A stretch of DNA of 64,000 bases from Chitinophaga sp. CF118 (GCF_900112615.1 NZ_FOMK01000002.1:62001-126000), one strand, 5' to 3'. Shown: positions 28,624 to 38,848, counted from the first letter of the stretch. Numbers and translations are program-made. The notes: a model not told the origin generated them from the sequence alone.

Positions 28624-29226
28624 ATGGACCCCATCTCTACTAAAGCTCTGCAACTAATACTTGATGCAGAGGGACTCAATCAACCAGGCAAATGGCCAGG
28701 AGGTAATTCTGGTGTAACTATCGGTATCGGATATGATCTTGGTTTCACTACTGTAGATAATTTTGAATCAGACTGGGAAAATGATTTGTCTTCTTCGCAG
28801 CTACAAAGGCTCAAGGATGCAATTGGTCTTACCGGAATTAAAGCCCGGAATAAAGCCGCGCTATTAACTGATATCAAGGTTAAAAGAGCTGGTTCTGAAA
28901 GGATTTTTAAAGAGCGGACAATTCCACAGGTACAATTTATTACAGAGAAGGCATTTCCCGGTATTGATGCATTACCACCCGATGCACAGGGCGCATTGGT
29001 TTCACTGGTTTATAACCGGGGTGCTTCAATGGTGGATAAACCAGGCCAGGATAATCGTAAAGAAATGCGGGCAATCCGTGATGCAGTGGCTGCACATGAT
29101 CTCCAGAAAATCGCTGATCAGTTACGCTCTATGAAAAGACTCTGGATCGGTAAAGGACTGGATGGTCTTATCAACCGAAGAGAGGCAGAAGCAAAACTTG
29201 TTGAATCCTCCATTCAAACATCTTAA
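28624..29226 (+). CDS. Lysozyme-like protein (pesticin/T4-type)
   Basis: 200 residues. LILDAEG near 12-18 supplies the likely catalytic Glu, GGNSGVTIGIGYDLG near 28-42 gives the Thr and Asp of the pesticin/T4 lysozyme active site, and ALVSLVYNRGASM with GLINRREAEAKLVE near 185 complete the fold. Such domains cleave the glycan strand of peptidoglycan. There is no signal peptide and no holin, tail or immunity gene beside it, so a prophage or secretion-system origin is not shown. It may be exported by an unseen system or be a solitary phage-derived gene. Confidence 0.8.
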   Translation: MDPISTKALQLILDAEGLNQPGKWPGGNSGVTIGIGYDLGFTTVDNFESDWENDLSSSQLQRLKDAIGLTGIKARNKAALLTDIKVKRAGSERIFKERTIPQVQFITEKAFPGIDALPPDAQGALVSLVYNRGASMVDKPGQDNRKEMRAIRDAVAAHDLQKIADQLRSMKRLWIGKGLDGLINRREAEAKLVESSIQTS

Positions 29227-29234
29227 ATAAAAAA

Positions 29235-29262
29235 ATCCCCTGCTCAAATTGGAACAGGGGAT
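29235..29262 (+). terminator. Terminator after the lysozyme gene
   Basis: ATCCCCTG and CAGGGGAT form an 8-bp stem with a 12-nt loop, 9 nt past the stop. A-runs precede it, so it could also serve the opposite strand. Confidence 0.6.
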
Positions 29263-29344
29263 ACAAAATCTGATTAACTGGTTAACCGGTAACTAAACAG
29301 AAACCGGGAGTTTTATCTGCTTATGAGAAATAATTTATACGATG

Positions 29345-29368
29345 ATCCTGCTGTCGATATAGCAGGAT
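29345..29368 (-). terminator. Hairpin after the metalloprotease gene
   Basis: ATCCTGCT-GTCGATAT-AGCAGGAT is a perfect 8-bp stem with an 8-nt loop, directly downstream of the minus-strand metalloprotease stop. Confidence 0.55.
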
Positions 29369-29372
29369 ATTA

Positions 29373-31901
29373 TTAATCTTTACTGTCTAATTTCTGTTCA
29401 AATTTCCTGGTTATCGTTGCATCCATTTCTTTCAGGTGTAGCCTTGTTTCCTTATTAAGAGCAAGATTCTGCACTCCTTTTTTGCAAAGCTGCTGTATCT
29501 GACGGATATTATCTTTTATGATACCCGGCAGATCGCTGAGATACATATGAAAGCTATAATCGCCTAAAATCACACTCGGATCGTCGGGTATGAAAGCCTC
29601 CTCCAATAAACGATACAAATAGGTTTTCTGAAGGTTACGTCTGTAAACATCTACATTTTTTCCGGCATATAATTCGGTCATGATTCCCTTGTTTAAATCG
29701 GTGAGCATTTCCTGTAATGTATAAGTTTTATTAGCGCCCAGCTTGATTTCCTGATTCATTAACCGGCTCATACGATCCCTGTTAATAACGGCATTGATAG
29801 CTTCAATATTCAGGCTTGCCAGTTCAATAGCGAAGTTCATAGGCAGCCTATCAGTAATGCTGCTTTCATTCAGCCACATAGGTGTTGTGAATACATGTTT
29901 ATTAAGGAATTCCACTGCTGCTTTCTGCCGGGTAGGTTCTACTGAAACATAAACAGGTCCAGGGTCGCCAGCAATTTTCACATTATTATATATGCCTCCA
30001 ATGCTTTTGAGCACATGCCCAACATATCTCATATACTGGCTGAATACAACTGTGTAAGTATGGTTTAATTCAAGTGTTCCTTCCCCAGGAATAGTGGTCC
30101 ATTCAGGCAGTTGTGGAACAATACGCTGAAGGTTTTTGATTCCATAGGTACTTGCTTTAACGGCATCATCACCAATGTCTTCACTCTGAGATCTCGGATC
30201 ATAAGGCTCAACTTCGCTACCAAACCAGAGACGGTGATTATTTTTCAGACTGTCTGTTACGATCTTAGTTAGCGGTAACATTTCTTCCTCTGCTGTTTTA
30301 TATTCAGGGCGCCATCTGTAGCCCCATTCAATCGCCCATTTATCATAATCGCCAATACGGGGATAGAGGCCAGCAGTACCAATGTTATCCTCTGGTTGTG
30401 CTACATAGTTGAAGCGGGCATAGTCCATGATAGAAGGTGTGTGACCATGTACTTCTACCCAGGCTTTATTACGCAGATTTTCTACAGGAACAGTGGAACT
30501 GGAACCGAAGTTGTGTAATAAACCAAGCGTATGACCTACTTCGTGAGAAGATACAAAACGAACGAGGTCGCCCATTAGTGCTTCATCGAATATTGGTTTT
30601 CTTGCACGCGGATCAATGGCACCACATTGTACCATGTACCATTTCTGCAATAACTGCATTACGTTGTGATACCAGAAGATATGGCTCTCCAGAATTTCGC
30701 CACTTCTCGGATCTGCCACGTTAGGGCCCATAGCATTTGCAATTTCTGAAGGGCGATACACAATAACGGCATGACGCGCATCATCAATGCTCCAGGTACT
30801 GTCCTCTTCTTTTGAGGGTGCTTCCCGCGCATAAATGGCATTCCTGAAACCTGCCTGTTCGAAAGCCTTCTGCCAGTCGTTCACCCCCTTTATCAGGTAA
30901 GGTACCCATTGTTTCGGTGTTACCGGATCTATATAAAATACGATTGGTTTTATGGGTTCTACCAGTTCGCCTCTTTTGTACTTTTCAACGTCTTCTGGTT
31001 TAGGTTCGAGTCTCCATCGACGAGCAATAACTTCGTATTGAACATTCTGAGGATTGGTTTCAAAGTCTTTGTGCGCAACTGCAAAATATCCTACGCGATC
31101 ATCAACAAACCTGGCCTGCATTGGTTTCACAGGTAACAGCACCATAGAAGCATTCAGTTCAACCGTATAACAAGGACCGCTGGGGTTGAGTCCTGCGGTA
31201 TAGGTCTTTATTGCATTAATCTCTATGTTAGTAGGATAAGTATGTATGTCCTTTATGTAACTTCTCTCATTAATCTGGGATCCCATACCGGCCCTTAATT
31301 TGAATACAGGACGCTGGAAGTAGATGACATCATTATCACGATTGAGGAACTCAGTAGCCTCAAATACAACACCTGAAGAATCCGGGCTATAAGCCAATAC
31401 AGGAAATGCCTCCGCAATCGCCTGTATATTATTCTTCTTCAAACCCGCATAAATGGAGATAGTGCTATCTTTCGCATATTCTGAAAAAGAGATGCGTCTC
31501 ATAAAGATCTTATTACCGGTACCTTTTTCAAAGGTATACACTGTTTCTCCGATCTGATCACCTGCGTATCCGTTTGGCCCGTTGCGCATATCAGCAGAAG
31601 CCTTTGATATACGGCTTACGATCATAATATCGCGGTTGAGAATACTGTCGGGTATTTCGAAAAAGTACTTATCTTCTTTGTTGTGTACTTTTATGAATCC
31701 TGCGCAGGTTTTCATCTCTTTCGTGATCACTTCACTGTAAGGCTTTATTTTAGGGGGGTCTTTCTTTTTTGTAGAATCTGCTACAGGTGGCGCTGCAGGC
31801 ATGGCATTTTTCTTTTTTCTCTGTGCTAAAGTAAGTGTGCTTATACCAAGGAATGCACACGTCATTACACAAGCGAAAAATTGCGTTCTTCGTTTAAACA
31901 T
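29373..31901 (-). CDS. Secreted zinc metalloprotease (DUF5117/DUF4953 type)
   Basis: 842 residues. A signal peptide (ends LTLAQ) is followed by a lysine/proline-rich linker, then the large domain set of this Bacteroidota family. SSHEVGHTLGLLHNFG near 448-463 is the metzincin zinc site HExxHxxGxxH, with the catalytic Glu. The protein would hydrolyse peptides outside the inner membrane. It is the last gene of a sigma-FecR-SusC-SusD operon, 31 bp after SusD. That context suggests that the imported ligand is a protein or peptide, not a glycan; this is inference. Confidence 0.87.
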   Translation of the reverse strand: MFKRRTQFFACVMTCAFLGISTLTLAQRKKKNAMPAAPPVADSTKKKDPPKIKPYSEVITKEMKTCAGFIKVHNKEDKYFFEIPDSILNRDIMIVSRISKASADMRNGPNGYAGDQIGETVYTFEKGTGNKIFMRRISFSEYAKDSTISIYAGLKKNNIQAIAEAFPVLAYSPDSSGVVFEATEFLNRDNDVIYFQRPVFKLRAGMGSQINERSYIKDIHTYPTNIEINAIKTYTAGLNPSGPCYTVELNASMVLLPVKPMQARFVDDRVGYFAVAHKDFETNPQNVQYEVIARRWRLEPKPEDVEKYKRGELVEPIKPIVFYIDPVTPKQWVPYLIKGVNDWQKAFEQAGFRNAIYAREAPSKEEDSTWSIDDARHAVIVYRPSEIANAMGPNVADPRSGEILESHIFWYHNVMQLLQKWYMVQCGAIDPRARKPIFDEALMGDLVRFVSSHEVGHTLGLLHNFGSSSTVPVENLRNKAWVEVHGHTPSIMDYARFNYVAQPEDNIGTAGLYPRIGDYDKWAIEWGYRWRPEYKTAEEEMLPLTKIVTDSLKNNHRLWFGSEVEPYDPRSQSEDIGDDAVKASTYGIKNLQRIVPQLPEWTTIPGEGTLELNHTYTVVFSQYMRYVGHVLKSIGGIYNNVKIAGDPGPVYVSVEPTRQKAAVEFLNKHVFTTPMWLNESSITDRLPMNFAIELASLNIEAINAVINRDRMSRLMNQEIKLGANKTYTLQEMLTDLNKGIMTELYAGKNVDVYRRNLQKTYLYRLLEEAFIPDDPSVILGDYSFHMYLSDLPGIIKDNIRQIQQLCKKGVQNLALNKETRLHLKEMDATITRKFEQKLDSKD

Positions 31902-31932
31902 AAAATATAATTTGATTTGTCTTTATTATAGG

Positions 31933-33291
31933 TTATCGCGGATTCTGTTCGATTTCCGGATTTAACTGTATGTTTTTATCTGCGATAGGAAATACGTAAC
32001 GGTTGGCTCCAGGTGCCAGAGAGAATGTTTCACCCAGGAATGTCCTGGTTATCGTCTTAGCGAAAGCCTGTTCTTTGTTTAACCTTTTCTGATCAAACCA
32101 GCGGATACCGCGACAGAGGAGTTCTCTTCTTCTTTCATCAATTACCAGTTTTAATGCTTCATCAGCATTGGCAGCAGAAAGGTCTGAATAGTCTACTGTT
32201 CTGAAACGGTTTGTACGCAATGTATTCAGGATAGTCACGGCTACCGGGAATGTTCCTGTTCTGGCTTCGCTTTCAGCTTTGATCAGCATCATTTCAGGCA
32301 CATTAGGCCCCACTGGTGATCCCTGATAATTGAGGTATGGTCTGTAATAACCCCGGCCGACAAAGGAATTAAAAGTGAATTGTGAACCATTTGCTGTGAA
32401 TAATTTATAGCGCAGGTCTGTTGTATCATACAGCTTCAAAAGGCCAGCGCTTAAAGGGAATACTGAGGAAAGTGATAACACTTTTGACAGGATGGTTTCA
32501 GGATCTTTCAGTTTCAATGGCATAGATCCAGGTGCCGCTATATAAGATTTCAGATCCAGTAGGGCATGCTGGCGTACCAATGCACTATCTGCAAATTTAC
32601 CGGCATCTGCATATTCTTCTTTTTGTAAAGAAGTCTTTGCCAGAATAGCATATGCAGCTGTTCTGGACGGATTTGAAGGAACATCCGGCAGCTCTGGTAA
32701 GTCGGCGACAGACAGTTCAAGATCCAGTTTTATCTGGTCGTATACAGATTGTACGGACGCTCTGTTCAGTTTAGCAAACAGGTCAGGCTTTAACAGCATG
32801 GGTACACCGGGATCGGTAGCGGCGGTAGCAGCATCATACTGTTTAGCATATACATTTACCAGGTTAAAATAGGCATATGCACGGTGTACTCTGGCTTCGG
32901 CAAGGATCATACGTTTTTGTGCATCTGTACCACCATCACTGGTCATTACTCCATCAATGGTCTCGTTACAGATGTAGATTTGTTTATAGAGCAGGTCCCA
33001 GTCTGAATCAGACTCATCACCAAAAATTTTTTCTGCCCACGTGTAAGCACGGGATAATTTATCATTCATTCTCTGTTGAAATCCTTCATCGGTTATCTCT
33101 ATATCATCACTGGCCAGTACGGGGTAAGTATATACAGGTTCCATATTGGTCAAATTGTTCAGTATATATTGATAGTCGGATGTATAGTGCAGTGAACGGA
33201 TTCCCTGCTGATCAATCTCCACATATTTGCGGCAGCCTGTGGTTACTGACACCAGCAGGCAGGCGATGAATATATATATGTTCCTGGTCAT
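31933..33291 (-). CDS. SusD/RagB-family lipoprotein
   Basis: 452 residues. Lipoprotein signal with lipobox SVTTGC (Cys 20). The family helices are visible at LAEARVHRAYAYFNLVNVYAKQYD, and the C-terminus ends FPIADKNIQLNPEIEQNPR, the usual SusD ending. It starts 11 bp after SusC. It would form the surface lid over that SusC barrel. In this locus the partner gene is a protease, so RagB-like peptide binding is plausible. Confidence 0.9.
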   Translation of the reverse strand: MTRNIYIFIACLLVSVTTGCRKYVEIDQQGIRSLHYTSDYQYILNNLTNMEPVYTYPVLASDDIEITDEGFQQRMNDKLSRAYTWAEKIFGDESDSDWDLLYKQIYICNETIDGVMTSDGGTDAQKRMILAEARVHRAYAYFNLVNVYAKQYDAATAATDPGVPMLLKPDLFAKLNRASVQSVYDQIKLDLELSVADLPELPDVPSNPSRTAAYAILAKTSLQKEEYADAGKFADSALVRQHALLDLKSYIAAPGSMPLKLKDPETILSKVLSLSSVFPLSAGLLKLYDTTDLRYKLFTANGSQFTFNSFVGRGYYRPYLNYQGSPVGPNVPEMMLIKAESEARTGTFPVAVTILNTLRTNRFRTVDYSDLSAANADEALKLVIDERRRELLCRGIRWFDQKRLNKEQAFAKTITRTFLGETFSLAPGANRYVFPIADKNIQLNPEIEQNPR

Positions 33292-33302
33292 TGTACGAAT
33301 CG

Positions 33303-36300
33303 TTAAAATGAAACATTAATATTAAAGGTGTAATTCTTAGGTTTGGGAAGCGAGTTATATTCACCAGCAAAAATATAGTCTGGATCGAGTCCTTCTTTAT
33401 TCTTTCTCCAGATCAGTCCAAGGTTACTGGCAGTGGCACTAAAGGTCACTGACTTCAGGAAATTAACCCTTCTGAGCACAGATGCAGGCAGTATATAGTT
33501 CAGTGTGATCTGTTGTAATCTTGCATTATCCGCATCTATTACATTAATATCTGAATAGGCGTAACGGTTAATGCTGTTGAAGTTATTGTTCTGGATTCCG
33601 GGAACATCTGTAAATGCCTCATCGCCCGGATTTCTCCAGCGTCTGGCCATAGCTTTGCTGCTGGCAAGGAATCCCTGAGCAGTACTACCTGTAGGATAAA
33701 GGGTGGTATTGATATCATTTTTCAGCAGTTTATGTCCCAGGTAGAATACCATTCTTGCCGACAAACTGATGTTTTTATAACGAAGTGTGTGTAAAAAACC
33801 ACCAAAATAAGGAGGTGTTTTACGGCCTGCGTATTTTTTATCGGACGGTTTCAGATCTGTACCATTCATATTGGCAGTCAGGATCTTAGCACCATCATAA
33901 TAGATCTGTGATTGTCCTTTATTATCAAGTCCTGCCCATCTGTAAACAAACAGATTATCTGTAGGATAGCCATCAATTACCAAAGAGACATTACCTGGTT
34001 GCTGTATAATATCCGGATAACGATTATCTGTTATTTTATTTGTGTTGTAAGAGATATTAAAGTTTGCATTCCAGCCCCAGTTCTTTTTACGGATAATATC
34101 GCCGGTAATATTCAGTTCTACCCCATGACTTCTCATATCTGAGGTATTATATGTAAGGGTAGTCCAGCCGTAGGTTGAATTGATTGGCAGGTTAGAAACG
34201 ATGCCATAGGAATACTTACTATAGATATCAAGAGACACGTTTAGTCTGTTTCTTAACATTGTTGCATCCATTCCACCATTCAATGTTCTTGTGGTTTCCC
34301 AACCAAGCATCTGGTTACCTGGAGTACCAATGTTACCATATATTAACTGGCTATAGGGGTCATTGCCGAAAATTGATACCAGTGGGAATGGCGTTCCATC
34401 TTTGGGTACACTTCCACCCAATCCATAAGTCAGCCGGAGGTCAAGAAAGTCCAGCCATTTAACTCCTTTCAGGAATGCTTCTTTACTCATGTCCCATTTA
34501 GCACCAGCAGACCATAATGGTAGTGCCCTTTTTCTACGGTCTACGCCGATCATACTATAATCATCAAAACGAACACTAGCAGATATATGATATTTGTCCA
34601 GGTAAGCATAGTTGGCATTACTATAATAAGAAAGATATCTTTTTCTGTCCATGTATATTCCACCGTCAGTGTTGCCCAATGTTCTGGTAGAACGATAAAT
34701 GGTTGTATAAGGGATTAAAGGATTTACTGTCACGAAACTACCAATATCCTCATTGTATCCGTATTTGGTTTGATTATAACCGGTGTATTTGGTTTGACGA
34801 ATTTCATTACCCAGGATTACTGTTAAACGATGTTTCTCGCGCCAGCCCTTATCTATATTTAACTGGGCCCTGAGTGAATATTCTTCAGAAGCTGTGTTAC
34901 TCATTTTATACACTCCTCCCATTGGCACACCATATACTGGTTTACCATTCACAATAGTAGTGCCTGTGTTAATCAGGTCTACCGTACTATAACTGTTCTG
35001 TTCTGCCAGATTCTTCATTTCGAAAAGAGCGCGCTGGAACATACCGGAAACATCCAGTTTCAGCCAGTCCAGAATTTTTGTGCTTACGAGGGTATTAAGT
35101 CTGGTTCCAGTCTTACGGTAATAAGTATTGTTTCGGTTTAATTCTTCGATAGAATTTAACTTCCATGGAAGATAGCCCAAACGTGTAAGGCTATCTGTTA
35201 CCCTTGGTGTAAAAACAATATCACGTCCGATAGAATTACCCTGGTCATCAACCAGCATTTCATAGGGGCGCAAACCGCCATAACCAGCACCTATAGCATC
35301 CAATGCAGCCTGATTCACTGTACTATTGGAAATGGACTGGTTAATACCTGTAGATACTGTTACTCTTTTATGAAACAGTTCATTAATAAGGTTAGCAGTG
35401 AGGAAATAATTTTCCGCATTATTACTTTTAAAGACAGTCCTATCTTTAGAATAATTTCCTGAAATATAATAGCTGTTATTATCGCTACCACCGCTTAAGG
35501 ACAGGTTATATTGCTGTGTCATTGCATTTTGCAGCAGATATTTCCTGATCTGATCATGATTACTTCTTTTGCCTAGCGCTGTCAGTTTCTGATCTCTATC
35601 TTCAGCTGTGATAGTACCTCGTTGCACCTGGAACATATATTCCAGTGCTTCGCTCTGATTTGGATAACGCCAGTAAGATGCCGGATCAGTGAAGTAATTT
35701 TTATCGAACAGTTCTTTTTCATAATCGATGTATTCACTGCTGCTCATAGTATTCAGGTTCGACATATCTGCGGGGGCCGAGATACTGACTGTTGAATTGA
35801 AGTTTGCACTCGTAGTGCCTTTGCGACCTTTTTTAGTTTCTATTACAATTACGCCGTTTGCAGCACGGGACCCCCAGATAGCTGCAGCAGCAGCATCTTT
35901 CAGGAAGGTGACACTCTGAATATCTGCAGGATTGAAAGAACTAAGGATTGCATTGTTGGTAGCAAAAGTGGTACCCTCTAAAGATGAACCGGGATTTTTT
36001 GTCAGATCCTGATCCATTGCAGGAAAACCATCAATAACTACCAGCGGGGGTGTATTTCCAAAATAATTGTTTACGCCACGGATCTGAATGGAATTATCTT
36101 TCAGATCGAAACGTACACCAGGTATAAGTCCTTCAAGTTTTGCCAGTATGTTGATATCAGGACTAGCTTCAATTTCTTTGGCAGTAATAACACTGTAAGA
36201 ACCAGTAGTAGCCTTCTTTTCCATCAACTGGTAGCCTGTGCTCACAGTTATACCTTCCAGTTTCATTAAAGAAACCTTCATGGTAATTTTTACATTCAGG

Positions 36301-36923
36301 GATGAATTGCCGAGTATTATTTTCTGTTCCAGCTTTTGAAAGCTGACATGAGTAATTTGTAATGTATACTCCCCCGGAGGTACATCCGGGAAAGTAAAGA
36401 TACCGGAGCCACCGGTTACTACGCGCCTGTTCAGTGGTAGTAATGTAATGGAAGCCTGCTCAATAGGATTGCCATTTTCATCTTTTAAAGACCCTGTAAG
36501 CAGTTGCGGCACTACCGGCGCAGGAATATCGGCCAGCATCTGGCTGACCATAGATCTTTTTGTAACGATGATGGTTTTATCCTCGAAGGAATAACTGAGG
36601 GGCATACCTTTCAGTATCTGCCTCATGAGGCTTTCCAGGGGCAGGTCTTTCACATTCAATGATACCCGCTTTGAAACATCCAACTCATTCTGATCATAAA
36701 ATACGAGGTAGCCAGTTTGCTGCCGGATCACCTTAAATACATTTTCCAGCGATTCATTCTGGCAAGAATAGGTGATACTTTGCGAATACGTTTTTGCACT
36801 TACCTGAATGCAGCAGGCAAGGATGATAATGGTTGATAATCGCATAACACGCAGTGTTTGGATACTTAACCGGTTGTTGTTTAAACAATGCCACAACAAC
36901 AAACTATTGCGCTTTATAAACAT
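33303..36923 (-). CDS. SusC/RagA-family TonB-dependent receptor with STN domain
   Basis: About 1206 residues from the ATG at 36923. ATGs at 36962 and 36845 are also possible; the last directly opens the hydrophobic segment MRLSTIIILACCIQVSAKTYSQ. An STN domain follows (SLENVFKVIRQQTGYLVFYDQNEL), then a carboxypeptidase-like domain, a plug with DAAAAAIWGSRAANGVIVIETKKG and a long barrel. STN domains contact the FecR anti-sigma factor, so ligand uptake can switch on the ECF sigma factor. FecR and sigma are encoded directly upstream, completing the relay. Confidence 0.92.
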   Translation of the reverse strand: MFIKRNSLLLWHCLNNNRLSIQTLRVMRLSTIIILACCIQVSAKTYSQSITYSCQNESLENVFKVIRQQTGYLVFYDQNELDVSKRVSLNVKDLPLESLMRQILKGMPLSYSFEDKTIIVTKRSMVSQMLADIPAPVVPQLLTGSLKDENGNPIEQASITLLPLNRRVVTGGSGIFTFPDVPPGEYTLQITHVSFQKLEQKIILGNSSLNVKITMKVSLMKLEGITVSTGYQLMEKKATTGSYSVITAKEIEASPDINILAKLEGLIPGVRFDLKDNSIQIRGVNNYFGNTPPLVVIDGFPAMDQDLTKNPGSSLEGTTFATNNAILSSFNPADIQSVTFLKDAAAAAIWGSRAANGVIVIETKKGRKGTTSANFNSTVSISAPADMSNLNTMSSSEYIDYEKELFDKNYFTDPASYWRYPNQSEALEYMFQVQRGTITAEDRDQKLTALGKRSNHDQIRKYLLQNAMTQQYNLSLSGGSDNNSYYISGNYSKDRTVFKSNNAENYFLTANLINELFHKRVTVSTGINQSISNSTVNQAALDAIGAGYGGLRPYEMLVDDQGNSIGRDIVFTPRVTDSLTRLGYLPWKLNSIEELNRNNTYYRKTGTRLNTLVSTKILDWLKLDVSGMFQRALFEMKNLAEQNSYSTVDLINTGTTIVNGKPVYGVPMGGVYKMSNTASEEYSLRAQLNIDKGWREKHRLTVILGNEIRQTKYTGYNQTKYGYNEDIGSFVTVNPLIPYTTIYRSTRTLGNTDGGIYMDRKRYLSYYSNANYAYLDKYHISASVRFDDYSMIGVDRRKRALPLWSAGAKWDMSKEAFLKGVKWLDFLDLRLTYGLGGSVPKDGTPFPLVSIFGNDPYSQLIYGNIGTPGNQMLGWETTRTLNGGMDATMLRNRLNVSLDIYSKYSYGIVSNLPINSTYGWTTLTYNTSDMRSHGVELNITGDIIRKKNWGWNANFNISYNTNKITDNRYPDIIQQPGNVSLVIDGYPTDNLFVYRWAGLDNKGQSQIYYDGAKILTANMNGTDLKPSDKKYAGRKTPPYFGGFLHTLRYKNISLSARMVFYLGHKLLKNDINTTLYPTGSTAQGFLASSKAMARRWRNPGDEAFTDVPGIQNNNFNSINRYAYSDINVIDADNARLQQITLNYILPASVLRRVNFLKSVTFSATASNLGLIWRKNKEGLDPDYIFAGEYNSLPKPKNYTFNINVSF

Positions 36924-37024
36924 AGCAATAGCATCCCGGTTACAAAAAGCTTCAAAATGCATACTTTTGTAAAGGTTATTGGTTGATAAATAGATTAAGT
37001 CTGAGCAGACCTTTTTTATAATGA

Positions 37025-37077
37025 GATCATAGCCATTGCCGTTCTACCTCCCCGTAGAACGGCTTCTTTTTATGATC
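37025..37077. other. Nested hairpin between FecR and SusC genes
   Basis: GCCGTTCTAC-CTCCCC-GTAGAACGGC is a perfect 10-bp stem with a 6-nt loop (37038-37063), enclosed by GATCATA and TATGATC outer arms. The operon reads on the minus strand, where no T run follows the stem. It is therefore more likely a processing or attenuation structure that sets the SusC to FecR ratio than a terminator. The rest of the 115-bp gap holds no gene. Confidence 0.55.
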
Positions 37078-37078
37078 T

Positions 37079-38212
37079 TTACTCCCCGACTATCAGTTTC
37101 CGCCCGTCCATGCGGAATTTTACATCCATTTTTTCCAGGATATGCAATACCTGCAGTAATTGCAGGTTGCGCTGAATAGCGCCACCAAAGTGCCGTTCCG
37201 GCACTTTGCCACTGAAAACTACTTCTACATCATACCAGCGGGACAACTGCCGCAATACGGACGACAGATCAGTCCCATCAAAGTCGAAGGCACCATTCTT
37301 CCAGGAAACTACCTGATCCACATTGATGTTATCTAACACTTTCACAGCTATATTCGCTCCTGTGATTCTGCCCTGCTGTCCTGGCAGCAGAATGATCTGT
37401 GGATTATTCCCGGTCAGCAATCCTACACGCCCTTCCACAAGAGTGGTGTTTATAAAAGGCTCATCTGTATAGGCATTAATATTAAAACTTGTACCGAGTA
37501 CCTGTACTACTACTTCTTTATTGATCCTTACAAAGAAAGGCTTCCCTGCCATTTTAGTCACATCGAAATAAGCCTCTCCGGTTACATTAACAGTACGATC
37601 TGCGCTGGTAAAGGCTGTAGGAAAGGTTATAGAAGATCCGGCGTTCAGCCATACATCTGTACCATCTGGCAGGGTGAGGTGAAACTGGCCACCACGCGGA
37701 GTAGTGAGTGTATTATAGCTGATCCTGTTATCGTTGTTGCTGCCAGCGTATTGGAGCAGTCCGCCAGATTGCCGGATAGTGGTGTTACCCTGCTTGATGA
37801 CCTGATTGCCTGTACTGTTCAACGTTACGGAAGAGCCATCGGCCAGGGTAAGAACAGCTTTGTTCGTACCGGGCATGACTACCTGTGCCAGTTGAGGTTT
37901 TACACCAGGTTGCTGCCAGAAAAAAGTGGTAATGCCTGCCAGTAACAGGACGGCGGCAGCGGCTGCCCAACGGAAGCGGGATATGAAGCGAACTTTCTCC
38001 TTTTTGCCAAGTATCGTTTCCAGGATAGGTTGCCCTGTCGTTAATGAAAAACGCGGATCGGCAACCGATAGGTTTTCCCATTGTTGTTCCAGTAAGGAAG
38101 CCATGACCTGATCCTGCACTGGATCTTCCAGCATGTTCATCAGCTCCTGAATTTCGTCATCTGAAGCTGTTTGTGTGTAATACTGATTAAAAAGTTGTTT
38201 TATTCGTTCCAT
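37079..38212 (-). CDS. FecR-family anti-sigma factor
   Basis: 377 residues. The N-terminal cytoplasmic part starts MERIKQLFNQYYTQTASDDE. One membrane helix lies near 83-103 (RWAAAAAVLLLAGITTFF). The periplasmic FecR domain follows (PRGGQFHLTLPDGTDVWLNAGSSI...GEAYFDV...VLGTSFNINAY), and a DUF4974-type end (LSSVLRQLSRWYDVEVVF) is similar to the STN fold. It holds the sigma factor until the STN domain of the SusC protein signals. Spacing to the sigma gene is 63 bp. Confidence 0.93.
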   Translation of the reverse strand: MERIKQLFNQYYTQTASDDEIQELMNMLEDPVQDQVMASLLEQQWENLSVADPRFSLTTGQPILETILGKKEKVRFISRFRWAAAAAVLLLAGITTFFWQQPGVKPQLAQVVMPGTNKAVLTLADGSSVTLNSTGNQVIKQGNTTIRQSGGLLQYAGSNNDNRISYNTLTTPRGGQFHLTLPDGTDVWLNAGSSITFPTAFTSADRTVNVTGEAYFDVTKMAGKPFFVRINKEVVVQVLGTSFNINAYTDEPFINTTLVEGRVGLLTGNNPQIILLPGQQGRITGANIAVKVLDNINVDQVVSWKNGAFDFDGTDLSSVLRQLSRWYDVEVVFSGKVPERHFGGAIQRNLQLLQVLHILEKMDVKFRMDGRKLIVGE

Positions 38213-38275
38213 AGTGATTCCTGTATACAGGACAACCTGGAATGTCCAAAAGTAGATATGCGATTTAAAAAAAGT

Positions 38276-38848
38276 TTAAAAAAAGAGGGAAGCGAGTAAA
38301 AGCGGGGGAATAATGAGGTGATACCTCTCTCTTATATAATTACTTATGAATTCCGTAGCCAACTGAATATATTTTTTGATGGTAGACAGGGTAAGATCCA
38401 TCTGTGCAGCAATTTCTGCCTGTTTTAACCCTTCCCTGCGGCTGAGCAGAAATACTTTCTGCTGTTGAGGAGGTAATTTAGAGATCGCTTCGTCGATCAG
38501 GGAATGGTAAATCAATTGGGAATCGCCTGTATCAGCCACTGATTTGTATTCGTTCTTTAGCCAGGTTTTCTGGTTATTCCGTTCCCGGGCCTTCTTCTTT
38601 AAGGAATTCAGAGCCTGGTTTTTTGCAATGACCCAGAGATATGGTTTGAAATTTTCTACATTAAATAATGATTCCCTGCTCATCCAGATCTTGAAAAATA
38701 CATCCTGGACAATTTCTTCTGTTTCAGGCATTGAACGGGTGATACGGAATACATGCGTTGATAATAATGGGTAATAATTATTGAACAAAACAGTAAATGC
38801 CGTTTCATCACTAGCTGATACTTTTCTCAGCAATTCCCTCTCATCCAT
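38276..38848 (-). CDS. ECF RNA polymerase sigma factor
   Basis: 190 residues from the ATG at 38848 (MDERELLRKVSASDETAFTV), preferred over 38905 because similar sigma factors begin this way. Region 2 (FNNYYPLLSTHVFRITRSMPETEEIVQDVFFKIWMSRESL) and region 4 (LPPQQQKVFLLSRREGLKQAEIAAQMDLTLSTIKKYI) are clear. A hydrophobic C-terminal tail is common in Bacteroidota ECF factors paired with FecR. It should direct transcription of the SusC/SusD/metalloprotease genes. Confidence 0.93.
   Translation of the reverse strand: MDERELLRKVSASDETAFTVLFNNYYPLLSTHVFRITRSMPETEEIVQDVFFKIWMSRESLFNVENFKPYLWVIAKNQALNSLKKKARERNNQKTWLKNEYKSVADTGDSQLIYHSLIDEAISKLPPQQQKVFLLSRREGLKQAEIAAQMDLTLSTIKKYIQLATEFISNYIRERYHLIIPPLLLASLFF

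Noticed and set aside
28624..29226. Prophage or tailocin island around the lysozyme gene
   Set aside because: Neighbouring genes are ordinary, and no structural, integrase or holin gene is present.
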